64,000 nucleotides of DNA. Origin: Aegilops tauschii subsp. strangulata (Eukaryota > Streptophyta > Magnoliopsida > Poales > Poaceae). Positions within the stretch are counted from its first letter, which is position 1. Each line of letters starts with the position of its first letter. Made by a program: the position numbers and the translations under genes. The notes under the pieces are model-generated. The model worked only from the letters and a program-made list of their open reading frames with translations. It had not been told where the DNA came from and searched no databases. The stretch spans positions 648,851,387 through 648,915,386 of the forward strand of contig NC_053036.3 of assembly GCF_002575655.3 (NCBI RefSeq). Reading direction: 5' to 3'. Positions 56,236-64,000 of the stretch are shown one piece after another.

Positions 56236-59200
56236 GTGCTCCTTTGGAACATTCGTGGCTTCGGTCACGCGGGTCGGCGCATCCAACTTAAAGAATATAT
56301 TAGGAAAGAAGCCATCGATATCGTAGGTCTTCAGGAAACGATTAGATCAGAGTTTAGACACCACGATATCCTAGCCATAGATCCCCTAGAGCGCTTTGTT
56401 TGGCACCATAAGCTGGCGACGGGCCATTCAGGCGGTATGCTGCTTGGTTTCTGCAGCGCCACGTTCGAGGTGCTGACCTGGGAGGTCGGCACCTTCTTCA
56501 TTGCTGCTAACATCCGCGTGCGAGCGTCGCTTCGCGAGCTTGTGATCGTGCAAGTCTATGGACCAGCAGATCACTCACGCTCGGCCGAGTTCTTGGGAGA
56601 ACTTGACGCCAAGGTGAGGGAGGTTTCGGCAGCTCAAATCCCGTTAATGGTGGGAGGTGACTTTAACCTGATCCGTTCGGGTGCAGATAAAGCAACGACA
56701 ATATCAATTGGCCAAGGGTGGCCATGTTCAACAATGCTATTGCATCTATGGCACTTAGGGAAGTGGCCAGAACTGGGGCAAGGTATACTTGGACTAACAA
56801 GCAACTAGCCCCGGTGCGATCCGTCTTGGATCGTGTTTTCATGTCTCCGGACTGGGAAGTGGTGTTTCCGTTATGTTCGCTCCTTGCTGAAACAAGGATC
56901 GGATCGGACCATGTTCCCCTCATCTTATCTTTAGGGGAAGATAGGATTCGCCGCAGCCCGTGTTTCTTCTTCGAAACCGCGTGGTTTGAGGTTCCTGATT
57001 TCGACACCGTCTTTAGGGAGAGATGGTTGCGAAGCGTCCAACTCGCAGGCCAGCAACGCGGCCCTATGGAGTTTTGGATCGCTGTCGGGGGTCGCCTCCG
57101 CGCAAGCCTAAAGGGATGGGGTGCGAACCAGGGGCGTGCTGACAAGGTCCTCAGGGAGAGGCTACTTGCTGAAATAACACTGCTAGACAATCAAGCGGAC
57201 ACACGTCCTTTCTCAGAGCAAGAATGGGCGCATCGATACGCCTTGGAAGGGCAAGTCGAAGCTCTGCTGCGATCTGAGGAGGAATACTGGAGGCGTAGGG
57301 GAGGCCTCAAGTGGACGCTCAAAGGAGATGCGAATACTCAGTATTTCCACGCGTACGCGAACGGCAGGCGCAGGAAATGCTCAATTCTTAGGTTGCGGAC
57401 GGAGCAGGGGCCTCTTCTACAACAATCGGAGATTACCCAACATATCTACGACTTCTACATAAGTCTGATGGGGACCGACGAGGCGCAACACGCGCGTCTG
57501 AGCGCGGACGTGTGGCTCCCGTCCCAAAAGGTCCTCCATAGCGAGAACAAAGAGTTGGGGCTCGCGTTTCTCCCTAAGGAGATTGACGACGCTCTCCTAA
57601 GCATGAGAGCAGACACGGCTCCGGGGCCAGACGGGTGGCCGGTGGCGATGTTTAAGCACTTTTGGCCATTGCTGCGCGATCCCATATACGAGGTGTGTAA
57701 TGGCTTCATTCGTGGCTTGGTGGACATTGCTAGGTTAAACTACGGTGTACTCTCGCTGATCCCAAAAGTGCCTGGGGCGGACAACATTCGCCAGTACAGA
57801 CCCATCGCGCTGATTAACGTTCCTTTTAAAATCTGCGCCAAAGGTTGCGCCACTCGGCTATCGCCGATCGCCCATCGCACCATTAGTCGCTCTCAATCGG
57901 CGTTCATACGTGGTAGAAACATTTTGGAGGGGCCGCTAGCTCTGCAAGAGTCCCTTCACGAGCTTAAGCGCACGCACGAACCCGTGATCCTCATTAAATT
58001 AGACTTCGAGAAGGCCTATGACTGCGTTAATTGGGACTTCCTCAGGAAGATCCTCACCAGTCGAGGTTTCTCGCCGTTATGGGTGCACCGAGTCATGCAA
58101 TTGGTCTCGGGGGGCCAAACTGCGGTATCGGTGAATGGAGAAGTAGGGCACTTCTTCAGGAACAAGCGTGGCTTACGCCAAGGCGATCCCATGTCGCCGC
58201 TCTTGTTCAACTTTGTCGCCGATGCGTTGGCGGCTATGCTGCGGAAAGCAACGGAGGCAGGACACATAAAAGGGGTGTTGGGACACCTCATCCCAGGGGG
58301 GATTTCACACTTGCAATACGCGGACGATACGCTATTGTTGTTCCAACCCGACCTCCATAGTGTGGCTACGGTCAAAGCCTTGCTGATTAGCTTCGAGCTC
58401 ATGTCAGGGCTTAAAATCAACTTCCACAAGTGTGAAGTGATGCCCATGGGCATGGAGGCGGCTGAAGGTAGACGTATTGCGGACCTGCTCAATTGCAAAC
58501 TTGACAATATGCTGTTTACCTACCTCGGTCTCCCGTTGGATGCCAAACGCATCAAGATCGATGGGTGGGCTCCGCTCTGGACCAAGGTGGGAGAGCGGGT
58601 CTGCCCGTGGAGGGGGAAGTTCCTATCCTCTGCAGCTAGGCTGGTGCTAACGAACGCGAGCCTCTCCTCGCTGCCGCAATTTGCTATGGGTATGTTCCTC
58701 CTGGCGGAAGGGGTTCACGTCAAGATGGACACACCGCGGTCCCGTTTCTTTTGGGAAGGAGCGGGACCAAAACGCAAGTATCACATGGTGAAGTGGGCTG
58801 CGGTGTGCCGTCCCAAGGACCTAGGAGGGCTAGGGATCACAAATACCAGAATCCAGAACATTGCACTTATGTGCAAATGGATTTGGAAGCTCTCGCAGGG
58901 AGCGACGGGTCTGTGGGTCGACCTGCTGCGTGCCAAGTACTTCCCGAACGGGAATTTTTTCGAGGGTGTGGCGAGGGGATCTCCTTTCTGGAACGATCTC
59001 CAAGCGGTCCGGCCGGCTTTCGCTCTGGGAGCCAAGTTCTCCATTGGTAACGGCCGTTCGGTTCGTTTCTGGCTCGACCACTGGGTGGGATCCCAACCCC
59101 TTTGGTCTGATTTCCAGAACCTCTATGCTCTGGCTGTAAACCCGGAGCAAACAGTTGCCATGGCTCTTGCCTCTTCCCCTCCGGCGTTACATTTCCGGAG

Positions 59201-59890
59201 AGAGTTAACGAGAGCAGAACAAGCTCACTTAACGGAACTGCTTGATTGCATTGTGCCGGTTTCGCTGTCGTCGACCGAGGACACAGTCACCTAGGCCCTC
59301 ACCCCGTGGGGCAAGTTTTCGGTCAAGTCTCTTTACCGTAAGCTGTGCTAGGGCCCATCCTTCCAGGTGCCAAATGGCTTGTGGAGCTCGCGCCTTCCGC
59401 TTAAGATTAAGGTGTTTTTTTGGCAACTGTTCCGTAATAGACTGCCCACTTCGGCAAACGTCGCCAAACGCAATGGGCCGTCGACCGGCCTGTGTGCGAT
59501 ATGTAACGTCATGGAGGATGCGACCCATGTATTCTTCCGCTGTCCGCTGGCACGTTTTGCTTGGAGCGCCGTTCGTGCAGCGGCCAACACCTCCTGGGAC
59601 CCCCAGTCCGCGTCCGACCTCGCTACCATAGTAGACTCGGTTTACGGTGGCAACAACCGTGTGCTTTGGAGTTGCATCGACGCCTTGACCTGGGCCGTCT
59701 GGCTCACTAGGAACAAACTCGCAATCGAGGGTATCTTCCCATCACACCCTGCTAACATAATCTACAAATGCAACCTTCTTCTGTAGCAGTGGAGTTCGTT
59801 GGCGAGGCGCAAGGATGCTGAAAAACTGAAGCATGCCCAAGAACGTCTTCGCCAGATCTACGTTTTGGCTAGGGAGCCATCCGCCACTTC
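56230..59890 (+). pseudogene. LINE ORF2: endonuclease, reverse transcriptase, zf-RVT; broken
   Basis: The apurinic-type endonuclease opens the frame (LLWNIRG at 56239, GLQET, QVYGPADH, GGDFNLI near 56660). A frameshift at about 56690-56720 moves to the frame 56718-59294, which holds the end of the endonuclease (GSDHVPLIL), the RT (APGPDGWP; IKLDFEKAYDCVNW; RGLRQGDPMSPLLF; LQYADDTLLLF near 58315-58340) and the thumb region. TAG at 59292-59294 interrupts, where TGG would continue to ALTPWGKFSVKSLY, and another TAG lies at about 59349. The zinc-finger RVT domain follows (CAICNVMEDATHVFFRCPLARFAW, about 59490-59560), with a last stop near 59764. The YADD catalytic motif is kept, but the ORF cannot be read through. 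Confidence 0.85.
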
Positions 59891-60140
59891 TGCGTCGTGA
59901 AGTGGCCCTTTTGTCTCTCGAGCGAGCCTGCGTGCTCTATGCTCTGCCTCCGGGCCTGTATTGCATTGCTGTGTGCGTCTGTTGGCCCGGTCTAAACTCT
60001 TGTGCCTACGCGTCGTCGTGGCCTGAGCCTCCGTGCTCGTATTCGAGGTCCAAACTATGTCTGTTACGCTGCCTATGTTGTGGGCTTTATTAAATTAAAG
60101 CCGGACGCTCCTAGCGTCTCTGTTCTAAAAAAAAAACCAA

Positions 60141-60550
60141 CTAATAATGACAAAAAAGACGCGTAAATAATGCTGATTGAGCATAGTGTACGGACAGTAA
60201 TAATTCTAAACATGTTACCATCAATTATTTAGGGATTGACATTAGGTAGGATATAAATTAATTATGTGTTGAAATTAGGTAGTAGGATATAAGTTACATG
60301 TAATTACGTGATTTGTGCTGATATTGATGTTCGGTATGGTAATTGCATGCTAAACATGTTGAGCGATCGCAATTAAAGTAATATTGATCGTTTGATTGAC
60401 ATGATTTAATGGCCGAGATTAATTGGATCCGCCTTTTTAGGTCTTTTCATATTGGTATAGATGCACGAACTTGATTATTACTATGAACCCGATTTGCATT
60501 CGACGTGTTCAGATCACATGAAGGCTATAAATTGGCATTGCTTTTGCCTC
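60141..60550. other. Unassigned DNA between LINE and block A
   Basis: AT-rich, with a local repeat of AATTAGGTAGTAGGATATAA-type sequence at 60240-60300. The phrase AGTGTACGGACAGTAAT resembles block B wording at 40928 and 62037. Nothing else recognised. Confidence 0.4.
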
Positions 60551-61330
60551 GCAATGGTAGAAAACGATGGAAGCTAACAGGTTTAAAGCTAGGCTACTTA
60601 GCTTAAATGCAACGATGAAAATATATACACGCGTCCGCCATTTCGGGAACCGGCTGGAATGGCTTGTGCAAAGGAGACATACTAGCATATCTTCTTCTGT
60701 TTGGCCTCCAAAGTGCCAAGCAAGATAAGGTAGCTACTGCGATCGATCGATGGTGCAAGGCTATGCATGGCCGGCCACACATTTCTCTCTCTACACAACG
60801 AACGAAGGAAGGAGCTGTTGTGACGAGTACTATTCATAGGTTGCCATCGCAATCATTTTTATTGGATCAGACGTTACACGATCGCGACGCCAACGACGAG
60901 GACACCGGCCGCGTCCGATCTCGGTCACTGGTCAAGGAAGAATCTCACAAGATCTCCGTCCGCGTTTTTGGCGCTGTTTGAATAGCTGGCTTCAGGTTTC
61001 CACGACAATACACACGTAGGGGTACGTATTATATTGACCATCTGCCTTTTATTTGCTGCTTTATGTCCTAGATTAATTGACAATTCTCCTTAATTTAGTT
61101 GCAAGACTAGTCTTGAATCGATGACCGACCGGAAAGAAAGACGGGTCCAAACTGTTTTCCGTCTTCTGCTTTTTATGGTCTCTGCTTCTTTTTGTTTGCA
61201 CGCTTGCTTATGTCTCTTTTTGTGCAGTGTAGTATAGTGCAAAGAAGTCTGGTCGGTGTTCGCACGATAAAATTTCTGGTCAGGGTCGGTTTTGTGGGGA
61301 TCGTGCAACAATCTCTATCTATCCACTGGA
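60550..61330 (-). repeat. Outer right copy of block A
   Basis: Reverse-sense copy sharing AAAACGATGGAAGCTAAC, GGGAACCGGCTGG, TTCATAGGTTGCCATCGCAA, ACTGGTCAAGGAAGAATC and CACACGTAGGGGTACGTATT with the others. It is closest to 1-1310, which fits mirror-image outer copies. Confidence 0.75.
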
Positions 61331-61479
61331 TCCATCGGAATCCTCTTTTTGCACTTCCGTAATCTGCAACGATCCAAAAAAGTTTAATTTTTTTCTTTCT
61401 GTTTTTACTCTTCCTCGCAGGTGAATTTGAGCTCGTAGAAGAACACTTATGATACTGCATACGTACTGAATTATCTAAG

Positions 61480-62540
61480 TGCGTCTTGTAGCTCTGTATC
61501 TCTCCACTCTATTGCTTGCATCCTACATCGCGGCCAGATTGGGCGGATAGAAATAGAATTAATACACAAATCATGCGAGTTTCTACCAGATTAAGTACTC
61601 AATTAACTGTACTTAACTCGGTTATAGTACATTCATTAGCACAAGGGAGATGCACACCCAGCTTGCTGCTGTTTGCAAGTTGCAACTGCAATTTTCCGGT
61701 ACATGCTGATGGATGCAAGTTGCGAGAAGTGTGTTGCGCCGTAATTGCGATGCTAATCAGTGATCAAGTACTAGCTACTACAGTACTACAGGCTAGATTG
61801 ATGTATATCAAGGATAGGTTGGTCCCAGAAAGAACAAATCTCCCAATAAAAGAGGTAATAGATTGGTCTCAGACTGTTCCGGCGATTTTGTGCATTGGCG
61901 TGAGAGTTGCATATCTGAACCGACCGATGACCATAGAGACGCATGAGTGCTTGAATAGATAATCATGGAAATACGTGGTAATGGCGACTGAAATGTCTAC
62001 CGCTACTGTAATCGATGACAAGATGTTCGTTCAGCAGAGTGTACGGACTGTGTACACATACAGGTCGATGTGGACCAAGAAAAAACCGATAAAAACCTTA
62101 CAGCCAAGCCTAGCACATGCAGCAGGTATAGCATCATGGTCCGACTGATAAATGGTCCAGCGATCTGGTGCATCAATGTGACAGTGGCAGGTCGATCTAG
62201 ATGGATGACTACTTTTGGAGCACTGAACATTTTCTTTTTGTGTTGTCTGCTACTCTAGATAATTAAGTTTACGTATGATGACTGAAAATTCAACACGGAA
62301 CATGATGTGTCGTTTTTCAGTCTTAAACCCAAGAGAAATAGATTCAACATTGAACACGCATGGCATTCATGATGACACAATGCGGTCTGTCTCTCGCTCC
62401 ATCGCTATCCTTTTCGGGTGGATGGATCCTTCGATTGAATGCGGCTAATTTAATTGTTTTGTAAAGGAATTCTTGAAAAACAAGCAATGTTTTATTAATG
62501 ATGGAAAATCAAGCAAGAATTGAACATTGAGTAAATACAC
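61480..62540 (-). repeat. Outer right copy of block B and distal upstream
   Basis: Same order and sense as 40070-42850 but without its insertions: CTATTGCTTGCATCCTAC, GTACATGCTGATGGATGCAA, GATAGGTTGGTCCCAGAAAG, CAGAGTGTACGGACTG and AATCAAGCAAGAATTGAACA. This shows the original, uninterrupted length of the unit (about 1.06 kb) and acts as a second empty-site reference. Confidence 0.75.
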
Positions 62541-62690
62541 GGTCGGAGAAGGTCTTCAAACGCAGTGAGTGAGAATGCAGATCCATAGAGATGGGCCCGG
62601 TTTCATAAGTACGCGCCATAAACAAGACAGGAAATTAATGTCCTTTTCCGATCCTTTTCTATCTACTCCAACACTGTACTTAAATATCTA

Positions 62691-62771
62691 CTCCCTCCGT
62701 AAATTAATATAAGAGTGTTTAGATCACTATTTTAATGATCTAAACGCTCTTACATTAGTTTACGGAGGGAG
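62691..62771. mobile_element. Stowaway-type MITE (81 bp)
   Basis: Near-perfect inverted repeats from CTCCCTCCGTAAATTAATAT to TTAGTTTACGGAGGGAG, TA on each side (62689-62690, 62772-62773). It is the least worn of the MITEs here, suggesting a recent insertion. Confidence 0.93.
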
Positions 62772-63108
62772 TAGATATTAATTCGCAAATCTGTCTCTGT
62801 CAAACTATTAAAAGTAATAATGATCATTTTAAGCTAGAGATAAATCACTCAAGTGTTGATCCTAAAAAATACTTGCATAAAAAAGTGTTGATCCTTAAAA
62901 AAAATCACACACCAGGCTATTCCATGGTTAGAGTATAATAAAAGAACTGTAGCTTTCTGATAATTTATAAGTTTTAGTAAAGCACGTGTCGGAAACAAAT
63001 GTATATTAAACTGTAATTTGCATGTGTGTTTTCATTTCTCTATATGCATGATTTGGTTATCACATTGTTGTTTAAGGTAAAGAGACTAGATGTTTACTGA
63101 GTTAAACC

Positions 63109-63474
63109 CAAGTTTTTGGTTACCGAATGGTGCATTTTTACCGAGGGGGGCCGGTAAATGTGGTTACCGCGAAATTTCGAGCAAATTTCTAACGAATTTC
63201 GAACAAAATTTATAATTAAATTTTGAATTCAAATTCTTTCAAAATAGATATAGATAGCACTTGAACTTATATTATTATGAAAGAGCTACTAGCTCAGTGA
63301 AACATTGTCTACACGCGTGCTGTCAAGTGCTGCCATATTTTACTATACATTGAGCGTTTGAATTCAAAAATTCGGAAATTCAATATTTTTTGCTCGAAAT
63401 GCCCATTTACCCAGGGGGCGCGAAATATGCGGTAGCCATGGTAAATCTCGAAATTTCCGGTAACCAAAACCCTG
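63109..63474. mobile_element. hAT-type MITE (366 bp)
   Basis: The 8-bp duplication GTTAAACC flanks it (63101-63108 and 63475-63482). Ends pair CAAGTTTTTGGTTACCG with the reverse of CGGTAACCAAAACCCTG. Subterminal GGTAAATGTGGTTACCGCG and CGGTAGCCATGGTAAATC also pair. AT-rich, non-coding. Confidence 0.88.
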
Positions 63475-63489
63475 GTTAAACCTAGGCAT

Positions 63490-63869
63490 GGTACCGTAGG
63501 CCCAGTGTCCAGGCTGGGCGCCTCAATTTTGGTGAGAGGGCCCAAAAAGGCACGATTGAGTGGTATTTAGGATTTCTTTATTCTAGGAAAGTAGGTATAA
63601 TAATTCATAATCTAACGTTGGGAATGATTTACTAACTAATTTAAATAAAAAATTAGAGTAATATCCGGACAGGTTTGGCTTTTGCAAGCCTGGCCCAAGG
63701 TATTGCCCATACAGACCCTGTTTGCAATACTTTGTAACACTTTTGTTCATTTCACCAATGAATGATGTTACACGTTCGATGAAGCCTGTACGATCCTTGT
63801 ACGACAACTGGTATGGTTCATTTGATGTTCTAAATTTGATGCTCCATATTTTCTTTTTAGAAATGTCGG
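63490..63869. other. Unassigned DNA
   Basis: No recognised gene. A short frame at the end reads into block A. It probably contains another insertion, because the B-to-A junction is continuous in the left arm (17470-17560). Confidence 0.4.
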
Positions 63870-64000
63870 AAGGTAAAGCGTCGTATGCTCAGCATTTTTG
63901 GTCATCGATACCTTCTGTGTCAATTGCTGAGAAAACCACGGAGGCTAACTAAATGATGTAAAGCCGCGATGGAAATTGGCAAGGAAGTCCGTCCGGCATT
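63870..64000 (-). repeat. Start of a further block A copy, cut by the window end
   Basis: GGTAAAGCGTCGTATGCTCA, GAGGCTAACTAAAT and GATGGAAATTGGCAAGGAAG match the reverse of 17370-17520 and 51170-51240. The tandem array therefore continues past the window. Confidence 0.75.

Larger units (their letters stand above)
52920..60133 (+). mobile_element. LINE (non-LTR retrotransposon), near full length
   Basis: Inserted in block C with a short direct repeat AAACCAA (52913-52919 and 60134-60140). It ends in TTTATTAAATTAAAGCCGGA, GCGTCTCTGTTCTA and a poly(A) tail. A GC-rich leader (52930-53900) precedes ORF1 and ORF2. It is 7.2 kb long, the size of complete plant RIX elements. Frameshifts and stops show it is now inactive. 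The 3' end differs from that of the deleted LINE at 24722-26306, so it is another family. Confidence 0.85.

Noticed and set aside
52920..60140. LINE target duplication longer than seven bases
   Set aside because: AAACCAA is shared but the first A bases cannot be told from the poly(A) tail, and the following bases differ, so only seven are claimed.

Overview
The window is nuclear DNA of a grass, almost certainly a Triticeae genome (wheat, Aegilops, barley or rye). The reasons are several Stowaway MITEs with CTCCCTCCGT ends, a CACTA element with TTTAGTCCCGGTT subterminal repeats, Ty3/gypsy fragments, grass-type LINEs, Mutator-like elements with 9-bp target duplications, and plant introns with GT..AG borders. 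Species and subgenome cannot be told from the sequence. No tRNA, rRNA or CRISPR was seen.

The only convincing host genes are two intact three-exon NAC transcription factors, at 22199-23367 (+) and 35698-36866 (-). They lie tail to tail, about 12.3 kb apart, and belong to the OsNAC7/VND-SMB-like part of the family. They are the hearts of two arms of a large inverted duplication. The left arm spans about 15850-26620 and the right arm about 35085-52919. Homology covers promoter, TATA box, a 5'UTR intron, coding exons, 3' flank and several kb upstream. Outside and inside the arms, an unrecognised block of roughly 1 kb (called A here) and companions B and C recur: A at 1-1310, 13690-14960, 16735-17480, then in reverse at 51165-52100, 60550-61330 and 63870-64000. 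The locus therefore grew by both tandem and inverted duplication.

Layout: 1-1310 outer A copy; 2123-13500 a TE graveyard (CACTA fragment with a ULP1-domain gene, antisense gypsy with LTR, sense gypsy scrap, CACTA TNP2 fragment); 13690-20800 A/B/C copies and far-upstream NAC1 DNA; 20825-23367 NAC1; 24163-26480 a hAT-like element with a nested internally deleted LINE; 26620-35085 an AT-rich, repeat-rich spacer; 35698-38376 NAC2; 38400-43060 upstream NAC2 DNA carrying several arm-specific insertions; 43060-51155 an 8.1-kb autonomous-type MULE; 51165-52919 end of the right arm; 52920-60133 a near full-length LINE; 60550-64000 further A/B copies with a MITE and a hAT MITE.

Because the arms serve as each other's empty-site reference, most insertions can be bounded to the base and placed after the duplication. 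The most unusual mobile element is the MULE. It has a long transposase ORF facing a convergent plant-mobile-domain (PMD) gene, an arrangement like that of mudrA/mudrB. The PMD gene has at least two in-frame stops. Stops in the gypsy, CACTA and MULE genes often look like cytosine-deamination changes (CAG to TAG, CGA to TGA). All positions and gene calls come from reading the sequence; family names come from memory and were not searched.
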